Shown: positions 27,432 through 37,333 of the stretch, one piece after another
Layout of the letters: every line of letters begins with the position of its first letter
Position numbering within the stretch: position 1 is the stretch's first letter
NCBI GenBank assembly: GCA_017623605.1
Contig: JAGAOR010000033.1
Span: forward strand, 1 to 40,879
Length of the DNA stretch: 40,879 bases
Source of the DNA: Clostridia bacterium
GTDB lineage: Bacteria; Bacillota; Clostridia; Christensenellales; Borkfalkiaceae
Direction: 5' to 3'
Translations under genes and position numbers: made by a program
Notes under the pieces: model-generated
Told to the model about the DNA's origin: nothing
The model's database searches: none
What the model saw: the letters and a program-made list of their open reading frames with translations, nothing else

Positions 27432-28835
27432 ATGGGAAATGAAAAGACGAAAAAGAGAAAGTCGGGCGTAGGCGTAGAGCTTGTCGGCGCGATCAAAAAC
27501 GGTTCGTTTTCCACGCGCCTCTCTTTCCTTTTTATGGGGTTTGGGCAAATGGCGCGTGGGCAGATCGTCAAGGGCTTGCTGTATTTTCTTTTGCAAGCGG
27601 CTTTTTTGCTCTTTATGATCTTTTTCGGTTGGCAATATATCGCACACCTCTTTTCAGGGGATTTGGGCACGAAGCTTTCGGGCGAGATATGGAACGAGGA
27701 ATTGCAGATCTTTGAAAAGGTGAAAGGCGACAACAGTTTTTTAATTTTGCTTTACGGCGTAGTAACCTTGCTTTTGATAGCGTTCTTTTTGATCATTTGG
27801 TGGGTGAACGTGAAAGGCGCGTACGAAAACGATAAAAAACTCGCGCGCGGGGAGCGGATAAACACTTGGAAAGAGGACGTGCGCACGCTTTTGAACGAGA
27901 AATTTTATCTGCCACTTCTCACGCCGCCTTTTTTGGGCTTGCTCGTGTTCACCGTGATGCCGCTCGTGTTTATGGTTCTGATTGCGTTCACGAATTATGA
28001 CTACGCGCACACGCCGCCGGGAAAATTGTTCGATTGGGTAGGATTTTCCAATTTTAAAACGCTGTTTTCTCTTTCGGGCGGGGCGAGCGGCTTTGCGTTC
28101 GTGTTTCTGCGGGTACTTTTATGGACGTTCGTTTGGGCGTTTTTCGCGACGTTTACCAACTATTTTTTAGGGCTCGTGATCGCGCTTTTAATCAATAAAA
28201 AAGGCATAAAGCTCAAAGCTTTATGGCGCACGCTGTTCGTCGTGGCGATCGCCGTTCCGCAGTTCGTAACGCTGCTTTTGATGCAAAAAATCCTTGATGG
28301 CGACGGGATCTTAAATAAAATTTTAGGCACGAATATCTTATGGCTCGCCGATCAAAGGTATTTTTCTTTGTTGCCGAGGGTGATGATTATTCTCGTAAAT
28401 ATCTGGATCGGCGTGCCGTATACGCTGTTGATGTGTTCAGGTATACTTTTAAATATTCCCGCCGATTATTACGAGGCGGCGAGAATTGACGGCGCGTCGC
28501 CGGTGCGTATTTTTATGAGCGTAACGCTTCCTTATATGTTACACGTAACCACGCCTTATTTGATCACGCAATTCGTGGGAAATATCAACAACTTCAACGT
28601 GATTTGGCTTTTGACGGGCGGCGGTCCTGTGGATAACGTATATTACGGAAGCGGTTCGCAAGCGCAATCAACGGACCTGCTTGTAACGTGGCTATACCGT
28701 TTAACGACTGATCAAAACCCGAAATATAACGTGGCTTCGGTGATCGGGATTGTCATTTTCGTCATTAGCGCGGCGCTTTCGCTCATCACGTATAATAAAA
28801 CGTCGGCGGCAAAGGGGGAGGATACGTTTCAATGA
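27432..28835 (+). CDS. MalF-like ABC sugar permease
   Basis: A 467-residue inner membrane permease of the sugar (MalF) family. It has an N-terminal extra part with GFGQMARGQIVKGLLYFLL near 35-53 and a helix pair before the core, as in clostridial MalF proteins, then the coupling loop YYEAARIDGASPVRIFMSVTLPYM, which contacts the ATPase. About eight membrane segments. It overlaps the MalG-like gene by four bases. AGGAGAGAGGA precedes the start. Confidence 0.92.
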   Translation: MGNEKTKKRKSGVGVELVGAIKNGSFSTRLSFLFMGFGQMARGQIVKGLLYFLLQAAFLLFMIFFGWQYIAHLFSGDLGTKLSGEIWNEELQIFEKVKGDNSFLILLYGVVTLLLIAFFLIIWWVNVKGAYENDKKLARGERINTWKEDVRTLLNEKFYLPLLTPPFLGLLVFTVMPLVFMVLIAFTNYDYAHTPPGKLFDWVGFSNFKTLFSLSGGASGFAFVFLRVLLWTFVWAFFATFTNYFLGLVIALLINKKGIKLKALWRTLFVVAIAVPQFVTLLLMQKILDGDGILNKILGTNILWLADQRYFSLLPRVMIILVNIWIGVPYTLLMCSGILLNIPADYYEAARIDGASPVRIFMSVTLPYMLHVTTPYLITQFVGNINNFNVIWLLTGGGPVDNVYYGSGSQAQSTDLLVTWLYRLTTDQNPKYNVASVIGIVIFVISAALSLITYNKTSAAKGEDTFQ

Positions 28836-29695
28836 TAGGAAAAACGACGGCTTCTATGCGTAAAGGTATATCGAACGCGCTAACCTATGCGCTTCTTGCT
28901 ACGCTTGGCACGCTTTGGGTGCTACCGATTGCGTATCTCGTCTATACGGCGTTTCGCGAATCGCCGTCAACGGGTATTATCAATACCCTTTTTCCTGCCG
29001 ATCTGCGGCTGGGATTTGGGAATTTTGCGCGGCTTTTTTCAGATACGATATTTACCCGTTGGCTTTTAAATACGCTCCTCGTTGCCACCTGTTCTTGCGC
29101 GCTTACCACGATCTTTATTCTTATGGTGAGCTACGCGTTATCAAGGCTCAAATTCAAGCTTCGTAAGCCGATTATGAACGTGCTGCTCGTGTTGGGTATG
29201 TTCCCTGGATTTATGAGTATGATCGCCGTGTATTTCATTTTAAAGGCTATGAATTTGACGAATTCCCTGCTTGCGCTTATTTTGGTGTATTCGGGAAGCG
29301 CGGCATTGTCGTATTATATTTGTAAGGGATTTTTCGACACCGTGCCACGGGCAATGGAAGAAGCGGCAATTTTGGACGGTGCTAACCAACCGACGGTGTT
29401 TGTGAAGATCATTTTGCCGCTTGCAAAGCCGATTATCGTATATACGGTACTCACCTCTTTCATTTCTCCCTGGTGCGATTTCATTTTCGTTAACACAATC
29501 ATAAGTGATCGCGAGCTTTACACGGTCGCGCTGGGACTTTATAAAATGATCAACGCCGAAAAGAACAGCTTTAACGACAATTTCACCGTGTTCTGCGCGG
29601 GTGCATTCGTCGTCGGTGGGATTATCGTAACGCTGTTTATGAGTATGCAACGCTACTACGTGGAGGGCGTAACGAGCGGCGCAGTAAAGGGGTAA
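28832..29695 (+). CDS. MalG-like ABC sugar permease
   Basis: A 287-residue permease with six membrane segments and the coupling loop MEEAAILDGANQPTVFVKIILPLAKP. Together with the previous gene it makes the heterodimeric channel. No ATPase gene follows; in Firmicutes such importers share the MsmX/MalK-type ATPase encoded elsewhere, which I infer here. Ends close to the accessory region. Confidence 0.93.
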   Translation: MIGKTTASMRKGISNALTYALLATLGTLWVLPIAYLVYTAFRESPSTGIINTLFPADLRLGFGNFARLFSDTIFTRWLLNTLLVATCSCALTTIFILMVSYALSRLKFKLRKPIMNVLLVLGMFPGFMSMIAVYFILKAMNLTNSLLALILVYSGSAALSYYICKGFFDTVPRAMEEAAILDGANQPTVFVKIILPLAKPIIVYTVLTSFISPWCDFIFVNTIISDRELYTVALGLYKMINAEKNSFNDNFTVFCAGAFVVGGIIVTLFMSMQRYYVEGVTSGAVKG

Positions 29696-29790
29696 AGAAA
29701 AACGCAAAAGAAAAAGGCTTCCTTTGTTTTGGAAGTGAGGAGAAGTGTTTATAGGCGAAGAAGTTTTTGGCGCAATTCTCGTTCAAACGA

Positions 29791-29819
29791 TTGCAAAAAG
29801 AAAGCGAATATGTTAAAAT
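29791..29819 (+). promoter_or_regulatory. SigA-type promoter of the structured RNA / BspA leader
   Basis: TTGCAA at 29791-29796, 17-base spacer, TAAAAT at 29814-29819. The start site would fall at about 29825, the base at which the long inverted repeat begins. Confidence 0.75.
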
Positions 29820-29823
29820 AGAG

Positions 29824-29993
29824 TTGCGACATAACTAAATATTCGTCTATAAACGTATGCTCTTGGGTAAGGGTGTACCTTTTCGCGTTTACAAAACTTT
29901 TATAGACGAGTATTTTTTGTAGTTGTGTCGCAGCAAAGCGAAAAAACACTTTTATCGGTGCCGTTTCGTTTTGCGGAGCGGCACTTTTATTTT
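29824..29993 (+). ncRNA. Structured RNA or attenuator leader, new family
   Basis: Arms 29824-29837 and 29920-29933 form a 14-bp stem with two G-U pairs, arms 29843-29853 and 29899-29909 a perfect 11-bp stem, separated by an internal loop. The 45-base apical part can form AAACG/CGTTT and GGTA/TACC helices. An 11-bp terminator hairpin (29958-29968 with 29974-29984) with TTTTATTTT follows. Promoter, fold and terminator give a unit of about 165 bases, either a free small RNA or a leader that ends transcription before the BspA gene. It does not match 6S, SRP, tmRNA, RNase P or a riboswitch I know. A miniature inverted-repeat element is the alternative. Confidence 0.6.
29958..29993 (+). terminator. 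Terminator upstream of the second BspA gene
   Basis: An 11-bp stem beginning GTGCCG and closing CGGCAC, with two wobbles, loop TTTTG, then TTTTATTTT. It lies 33 bases before the BspA start, so it can only end the upstream RNA or act as an attenuator. Confidence 0.8.
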
Positions 29994-29994
29994 G

Positions 29995-30019
29995 CCGTAA
30001 AAAATCATTTTACGGAGGG
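29995..30019 (+). promoter_or_regulatory. Hairpin overlapping the BspA ribosome binding site
   Basis: CCGTAAAA (29995-30002) pairs with TTTTACGG (30008-30015). The last GG is the start of the Shine-Dalgarno GGAGGG at 30014-30019, so the hairpin partly hides it. Confidence 0.55.
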
Positions 30020-30026
30020 TTCTTAT

Positions 30027-30884
30027 ATGAAAAGAACGAAAAAAATTTTAGTAGGTTTGTTGGCAACGTTGAGCGTGCTTTCGGGTGCGCTGGGTTTGGT
30101 AGCTTGCGACAATGGAAGTGAAAGTTCTTCAAGTGTGAGCAATTCAAGTACGCAACAAAGCTCGTCTTCAAACGTTTCTTCGGAAACGGAAAGCAGTTCG
30201 GGTGAAGAAGATAACTCGGGTGAAGAAGTGGGCACTTTCTCGCAAGGATTAGAGTATACATTGCTTGACGACGACGATACATATGAAGTAACGGGGATAG
30301 GTAGTTGCACGGATACGGAGATCGTTATTCCAAGCCGTTATAATGGAAAATCCGTAACTTCTATCGGTATTGGTGCGTTCGAATATTGCGATAGCTTAAC
30401 GAGCGTAGAAATCCCCGACAGTGTAACTTCTATCGGTCGTTATGCGTTCTTTGGTTGCAGTATCTTAACGAACGTGGTCATTCCTGAAAGTGTAATGTCA
30501 ATAGGCTATAGAACGTTTGTTGGTGCTAGCTTACAATTTAACGAATATGGAAATGGAAAATATTTAGGAAGCAAAACGAACGATTATTTTGCTTTAATTG
30601 AAGCAACAAGTACAGATTTGAGTGGTTTCAGCATTCATAACGACACCAAAGTGATTGCAGATTCTGCTTTCTCTAATTGCGATAGTTCGACGTATAACAT
30701 AAAAAACAACTTAAAATATGTAGGAACCAAACAAAATCATTATTTATATTTAGCGGGCGTTAACGATACGTCTATCGCAAGCGCGACAATAGAGAACACT
30801 TGTAAATTTATCGGCTATAGTGCGTTCGAAGATTGCGATAGCTTAGAGAGTTATGCGTTATGCATTGATAGAGATAACTGCTGA
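30027..30884 (+). CDS. BspA-like leucine-rich-repeat lipoprotein, truncated
   Basis: A 285-residue product: signal and lipobox LVAC (C27), a Ser-rich linker, then LRR_5 units of 23 residues ([22 protein letters not shown]) and an island typical of BspA proteins (KYLGSKTNDYFALIEATS, NDTKVIADSAFSNC). ATG 30027 follows GGAGGG. The frame ends at TGA 30882-30884 inside about 101 bases of unrelated sequence, after which LRR units resume in another frame. BspA proteins are surface adhesins or binders; this one is probably broken or short. Confidence 0.8.
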   Translation: MKRTKKILVGLLATLSVLSGALGLVACDNGSESSSSVSNSSTQQSSSSNVSSETESSSGEEDNSGEEVGTFSQGLEYTLLDDDDTYEVTGIGSCTDTEIVIPSRYNGKSVTSIGIGAFEYCDSLTSVEIPDSVTSIGRYAFFGCSILTNVVIPESVMSIGYRTFVGASLQFNEYGNGKYLGSKTNDYFALIEATSTDLSGFSIHNDTKVIADSAFSNCDSSTYNIKNNLKYVGTKQNHYLYLAGVNDTSIASATIENTCKFIGYSAFEDCDSLESYALCIDRDNC

Positions 30885-30946
30885 CGAATAGTCGCAGGCA
30901 TAAACAGCGGTCAGCGGGAACTTTGCGGATATAGTAAAATACGTTA
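30846..30946 (+). other. Insertion-like segment in the BspA gene
   Basis: Between TTA at 30843-30845 and TTA at 30944-30946 lie about 101 bases with no LRR likeness, not a multiple of three and not a whole number of 69-bp units. It holds the inverted arms GCTGAC (30880-30885) and GTCAGC (30911-30916), and stops in the frames on both sides. Confidence 0.65.
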
Positions 30947-31411
30947 ACGAGCATAGAAATTCCCGACAGTGTAACTTCGATCAACTATGCTGCGTTCTAT
31001 TCTTGCGGTAGCTTAACGAGCATAGAGATAGGCGACAGTGTAACTTCTATCGGTTCTTCTGCGTTCTCTTATTGCAGAAGCTTAACGAGCATAGAAATTC
31101 CTGACAGTGTAACTTCTATCGGCAATTATGCGTTTTATGATTGCAGTAGCTTAACGAGCATAGAAATTCCCGACGGTGTAACTTCTATCGGCAATTATGC
31201 GTTCGCTGGTTGCAGAAGTTTGACGAGCATAGAAATTCCCGACAGTGTCACTTCTATCGGCGAGAGTGCGTTCAGTGGGTGCGATAGCTTAACGAGCATT
31301 ACCTTTAACGGCACGAAAGCGCAGTGGAATGCGATCGAGAAAGAAAGCGGGTGGGCGTTCTATGTTCCTGCGACCAAGGTCATTTGCTCGGACGGGGAAG
31401 TGGAATTGTAA
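30938..31411 (+). pseudogene. Detached C-terminal part of the BspA gene
   Basis: From 30944 the frame reads [13 protein letters not shown] and five more units, then [38 protein letters not shown] and TAA at 31409-31411. No ATG with a ribosome site begins it; the first in-frame start-like codon is TTG 31220. The tail is homologous to the end of the BspA gene at 11222 both as protein and as DNA. Confidence 0.8.
30944..31288 (+). repeat. Five 69-bp tandem repeats (LRR units)
   Basis: Units begin at 30944, 31013, 31082, 31151 and 31220, with a sixth, degenerate one at 31289. They are nearly identical (TTAACGAGCATAGAAATTCC as opening). Two related units at 30396 and 30465 lie before the break. 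Such identity favours recombination and copy-number change. Confidence 0.9.
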
Positions 31412-31614
31412 GTGAAATGAACGCAAAGCGTTCGTGAAATGCTCCTTTGGAAGCGTGAATTGAAAACCTGACGGTTTTCGTGGATTGCACGGCGTTGCCG
31501 TGCGTTGTCGAATCATTCCATAACGCGTTGCATTGCAACGCAATTCACGCGAGATTTGCTCGCAATTCATTGAGCGGAACGCGAAAATTCACGCAAACGA
31601 AGTTTGCAATTCAC
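31412..31614. repeat. Stem-loop array with GTGAATT/AATTCAC linkers, long copy
   Basis: It begins one base after the BspA stop. Left half: linkers GTGAAAT (31412), GTGAAAT (31434), GTGAATT (31455), GTGGATT (31480) between hairpins GAACGC/GCGTTC, a GCTCC/GGAAGC stem, GAAAACC/GGTTTTC and GCACGGC/GCCGTGC. Right half: hairpins GCGTTGC/GCAACGC, GCGAG/CTCGC, a weak GCG/CGC and GCAAAC/GTTTGC, followed by the linker in reverse orientation, AATTCAC (31542), AATTCAT (31564), AATTCAC (31586, 31608). The two halves face each other around 31504-31524, where GAATCATTC sits. Confidence 0.85.
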
Positions 31615-31651
31615 CATATTCGTTCGCGTTTCGTTGTGGAAAACCTAATAT

Positions 31652-31690
31652 CCCCGCCGTTTGCGTTTTCGCAAACGGCGGGGTTTCCCT
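31652..31690. terminator. Terminator-like hairpin at the end of the BspA module
   Basis: A perfect 14-bp GC-rich stem (31652-31665 with 31670-31683), loop TTTT, then TTTCCCTTTT. Its core CGCCGTTTG recurs in the valS terminator at 37196-37233. Confidence 0.75.
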
Positions 31691-31725
31691 TTTACGGCGG
31701 GTTTTCATATCATTCCCACCATTTT

Positions 31726-31833
31726 CCCCCCCCCCCTACAAAACCTATAAAATATATGAAGATATGAACATATATTCATATCTTCATATAACGTATTCGT
31801 ATCATTTTAGGTTGGGTGGTAGGTTGGGTGGGG
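31726..31833. repeat. C-run, 16-bp palindrome and G-rich repeats
   Basis: Eleven C bases in a row (31726-31736), a perfect 16-bp inverted repeat (31753-31768 with 31775-31790, loop CATATA) and two G-rich 12-mers (GGTTGGGTGGTA at 31810, GGTTGGGTGGGG at 31822). Read leftward the palindrome is followed by TTTTAT and may end the leftward ABC operon. With the array and hairpin before it, this accounts for the whole non-coding stretch 31412-31835. Confidence 0.7.
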
Positions 31834-31835
31834 TG

Positions 31836-32645
31836 TTATTTTTGATTTTTAATAACGAGCTTTTCAAGGAGAGCGACGAGCGCGTACATAATCGCCGCGA
31901 GTACGCAAAGGATAAACACCGCGCTCATCACAAGGTCGAGCTTAAATACCTGCCCGCCGTAGACGATTAAGTATCCGATCCCTGCTTTGGAAACGATATA
32001 TTCGCCCATGATCGAGCCGATCCACGCCATACCTACGTTTATCTTTAACATAGAGATAAAGTTGGGAAGCGACGAGGGGATCACGAGTTTGGTGAGAAGC
32101 TGCAATTTACTCGCGCCCATAGATCGGAGCAATAAAAGCTTATTCTCATCGGTGGACATAAAGCCGTTCAACATATTCAAGATTGCCACGATCAAGCCGA
32201 TTAAAACGGTCATAAACACGATCGCTTTGCTGCCTGTTCCAAACCAAATGATGATAAGCGGACCGAGCGCAATTTTAGGCAGGGCGTTGAGTACGACGAA
32301 GTAGGGTTCGGATATGCGCCTGAACGCTTCACTCCACCAAAGTAGCAGGGCGATCGAGTACCCAAGCGCGACGGCGATAAAAAAGCCGAGCAGAGTTTCC
32401 CAAAGGGTGGTGCTTACGTGAAGAAAAAGTGAGCCGTTTTGATAGAGATCGGCAATCGTTTTGCAAATACGCGAAGGGGAGCTCGTGATAAACGGGTTCA
32501 CCCATTCAAAGTGCGCGGAGAGCTCCCAGAGTCCAAGTAGAAGAAAGAGAACGGCAAAGCGCACTACGTTGATAAACACACTTTTTCTCTTCACGTCCTT
32601 TAAGTATAGTAAGTGTTCTTTTGAATAATTTTTTTCGTTTTTCAT
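31836..32645 (-). CDS. ABC transporter permease, nitrate/sulfonate/HMP type
   Basis: A 269-residue permease of the SsuC/TauC/ThiX group with six membrane segments. The coupling loop is LLLRSMGASKLQLLTKLVIPSSLPNF, and ALPKIALGPLIIIWFGTGSKA is a family block. ATG 32645 is preferred over an upstream one at 32663 because GGAGGG (32661-32656 on the minus strand) is spaced well for it and the start then overlaps the ATPase stop as ATGA. Last gene of the leftward unit. Confidence 0.92.
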   Translation of the reverse strand: MKNEKNYSKEHLLYLKDVKRKSVFINVVRFAVLFLLLGLWELSAHFEWVNPFITSSPSRICKTIADLYQNGSLFLHVSTTLWETLLGFFIAVALGYSIALLLWWSEAFRRISEPYFVVLNALPKIALGPLIIIWFGTGSKAIVFMTVLIGLIVAILNMLNGFMSTDENKLLLLRSMGASKLQLLTKLVIPSSLPNFISMLKINVGMAWIGSIMGEYIVSKAGIGYLIVYGGQVFKLDLVMSAVFILCVLAAIMYALVALLEKLVIKNQK

Positions 32646-33376
32646 ACGTTCAATTCCCTCCAAAGTATTTCAAACCATTTGGAAAATTCCTTGTTTTCTC
32701 TTCTTTTGAGCGGCTCGTGTTCAGGGAAATCGAGCGCGTGAGTGGCCACCACTTGCGCGGGGCGATGGGAAAGAACGAAAATTTTATCCGCAACCGAGAT
32801 CGCTTCGCTGATGTCGTGCGTGATAAGAAGCGCGGTTTTCTTTTCGCTCCGAATGATCCTGTAAACGTCGTCGCAAACGGATAAACGCGTTTGGTAATCG
32901 AGCGCAGAGAAAGGCTCGTCGAGAAGCAACACGTCGGGATCGACGGCAAGCGTACGGATCAGCGCCGCGCGTTGCCGCATACCGCCCGAAAGGGACGACG
33001 GATAATTTTTCAAAAATTGTTTCAAGCCGTATTTTTCTGCAAGGGCAAGCGCGCGTTCGCGGTTTTCGGGCGTGTTCTTGCGTTTGATTTCAAGGGGAAG
33101 GAAAATATTCTTTTCGATCGTGCGCCAAGGGAATAATTCGTCTTTTTGCAACATATAACCAAACGTGCAACCGTTCGTTTTTACCTCGCCGCCCGTGGGC
33201 GGGAGTAAACCCGCCGCCAAGGAAAGCAAGGTGGTTTTTCCGCAACCCGACGGTCCGATAATCGCCACGAATTCTCCCTCCGAAACGGAAAAATTCATAT
33301 TCTCTACCGCCACGGTTTCCCCCTGTTTGCTGTGATAGTGCATCGAAACGTTTTCAAAGCGTAAAACTTCTTTCAT
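32642..33376 (-). CDS. ABC transporter ATPase, nitrate/sulfonate/HMP type
   Basis: A 244-residue nucleotide-binding protein: Walker A GPSGCGKTT at 42-50, Q-loop MLQKDELFPWRT, signature LSGGMRQRAAL, Walker B DVLLLDEPFSALD and switch ITHD. It powers import through the permease whose gene it overlaps. The SsuB/TauB/ThiZ subgroup is indicated by the PWRT and MRQR wording and by the partners. Confidence 0.95.
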   Translation of the reverse strand: MKEVLRFENVSMHYHSKQGETVAVENMNFSVSEGEFVAIIGPSGCGKTTLLSLAAGLLPPTGGEVKTNGCTFGYMLQKDELFPWRTIEKNIFLPLEIKRKNTPENRERALALAEKYGLKQFLKNYPSSLSGGMRQRAALIRTLAVDPDVLLLDEPFSALDYQTRLSVCDDVYRIIRSEKKTALLITHDISEAISVADKIFVLSHRPAQVVATHALDFPEHEPLKRRENKEFSKWFEILWRELNV

Positions 33377-33416
33377 TTGCGTGTTCCGTCCAAAAAGTAT
33401 TTCTAAAAATTAAGAT

Positions 33417-34427
33417 TTATTTGTAAATTTCATTATAGACTTTGCTTGCAAACGAGTTATCGACGAGCTCGCTCATTTGCGCGCGGCGGGAAAGTTCGCC
33501 CGCGTTTTCAATGATGTCCTGCAAGCGGTTAAAGCTCGCTTCCGTCATGGTAAGCTCGGTGCGCCAAGCGTCGATTGCGCGGTAACGCTCCACGGACGCG
33601 GCAAGCGAAGCTTCGCTCGTGCCCTCGAAGTACGACGTGAGATAGGGTGCAACCGTTTTCGAATCCGTTTCGTTTACGTATTTCACGGCTTTCGTGATCG
33701 CGCGAAGGAATCCCTCTGCGGTATCCTCGTTCTTTTCTATCCACGAATTTTTCGCAATAAAGCAGGTGTAAGGTACTTCGCCGGAAGCCTCGCCCACAGA
33801 AGCGACTACGTAGCCCTTGCCCGCCGCTTCGTATTCGTAGGCGGTGGGATCGAACATAGTGCAATAATCCGCCGTGCCTGCTTCAAATGCGCTCACCATT
33901 AAGTTAAACGCCACGTCGTAGTTCAAAGTCAAATCCGTTCCGTCTTTTAAGCCGTGCTCGCCGAGTACGTATTCAAACGTCATAGCGGGTACGCCACCCT
34001 TTCTGCCGGCGAGAATTTCCTTGCCTTTGAGATCTTCCCACTTGAAATTGGGTTCAGCCTTTCTCGACACCAAGAAAGAGCCGTCGCGCTTGGTCAGTTG
34101 TCCGATTACGGTAGGTACGTCGGACGAGCCGCCGATAAGTACGTATAAGGCCGCTTCTGGACCGCAAAAGCCTATATCCGAATCGCCTGAAAGGACTGCG
34201 GACATAACGCTATCCGCGCCGCCGCCGTTGGTAAGCTCGATCTTGATTTTTTCTTCTTCGAAATATCCGAGCGCTTCGGCGAGATACATAGGCGCATAGA
34301 ACACGGAATGAGTTACTTCGTTCAGTTTAATCGTCGTGTAGCCGTCGTCTTTGCCGCACGCGGAAAAGGGAAGAAAAGTGAGGCACGCGGCAAGTACGCC
34401 GCAAAGAGATTTAGTCGTTTTTTGCAT
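33417..34427 (-). CDS. NMT1/Thi5-like substrate-binding lipoprotein
   Basis: A 336-residue lipoprotein with lipobox FSAC (C24). IKLNEVTHSVFYAPMYLAEALGYFEEEKI followed by GGADSVMSAVLSGDSDIGFCGPEA is the NMT1/Thi5-like (SsuA/ThiY) fold; ligand may be a pyrimidine thiamin precursor, a sulfonate or similar. ATG 34427 is preferred since GGAG at 34442-34439 is 11 bases away; an ATG at 34436 would be only two bases from it. No TPP riboswitch precedes it, so a thiamin role is not supported by regulation. First gene of the leftward three-gene importer, 40 bases before the ATPase. Confidence 0.9.
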   Translation of the reverse strand: MQKTTKSLCGVLAACLTFLPFSACGKDDGYTTIKLNEVTHSVFYAPMYLAEALGYFEEEKIKIELTNGGGADSVMSAVLSGDSDIGFCGPEAALYVLIGGSSDVPTVIGQLTKRDGSFLVSRKAEPNFKWEDLKGKEILAGRKGGVPAMTFEYVLGEHGLKDGTDLTLNYDVAFNLMVSAFEAGTADYCTMFDPTAYEYEAAGKGYVVASVGEASGEVPYTCFIAKNSWIEKNEDTAEGFLRAITKAVKYVNETDSKTVAPYLTSYFEGTSEASLAASVERYRAIDAWRTELTMTEASFNRLQDIIENAGELSRRAQMSELVDNSFASKVYNEIYK

Positions 34428-34465
34428 AGGTATCATTTCTCCGATAAAAAAATTTTGAATAATAT

Positions 34466-34495
34466 ATTATATGTGCGGGCATTTATAATTGACAA
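34466..34495 (-). promoter_or_regulatory. Promoter of the leftward ABC operon
   Basis: On the minus strand TTGTCA (34495-34490), 18-base spacer, TATAAT (34471-34466). Its -35 box overlaps that of the valS promoter by five bases. Confidence 0.75.
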
Positions 34496-34517
34496 TCGGC
34501 AAAGAAAGTACTATAAT
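34489..34517 (+). promoter_or_regulatory. Consensus SigA promoter of valS
   Basis: TTGACA at 34489-34494, 17-base spacer, TATAAT at 34512-34517, both perfect. The leader is only about 45 bases, so there is no room for a T-box. Confidence 0.88.
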
Positions 34518-34566
34518 AAATAAACTGCACGAAAATTTTAACAGAAAATTACGAGGGGTTGGAATT

Positions 34567-37188
<2,622 letters not shown>

Positions 37189-37195
37189 TTTTAAA

Positions 37196-37233
37196 CGCCG
37201 CCGTTTGTGAAAAATGCAAACGGCGGCGGTTTT
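37196..37233 (+). terminator. Terminator after valS
   Basis: A perfect 12-bp GC-rich stem (37196-37207 with 37217-37228) followed by GTTTTAT. Confidence 0.85.
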
Positions 37234-37298
37234 ATAACGTTCGAAGTATGTTTTCTCCAAAAAAAGGAAAAACTTTATAAAAAACTTCTTTCAAACGT

Positions 37299-37327
37299 TT
37301 GACAAAACGCTTTTAATTTGTTAAAAT
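37299..37327 (+). promoter_or_regulatory. Promoter of the str operon
   Basis: TTGACA at 37299-37304, 17-base spacer, TAAAAT at 37322-37327. It gives a leader of about 160 bases before rpsL. Confidence 0.85.
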
Positions 37328-37333
37328 AATACC

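Noticed and set aside
29866-29890. T-box-like string AAGGGTGTACC in the leader before the second BspA gene
   Set aside because: The T-box core needs UGG to pair with the tRNA end and a Stem I of well over 100 bases upstream; here UGG is missing at that place and only about 45 transcribed bases precede it.
29824-29933. Small SRP RNA or 6S RNA
   Set aside because: The apical part lacks the GGAAGGAAGCAG-type SRP core, and the rod is too short and lacks the large central bubble of 6S RNA.
30944-31311. CRISPR array
   Set aside because: The repeat period is exactly 69 bp with no unique spacers, and it encodes 23-residue leucine-rich-repeat units.
34428-34490. TPP riboswitch ahead of the NMT1/Thi5-like transporter
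   Set aside because: The distance from promoter to start is only a few dozen bases and shows no CUGAGA-type core.
34518-34566. T-box leader of valS
   Set aside because: The promoter lies about 50 bases before the ATG, leaving no room for one.
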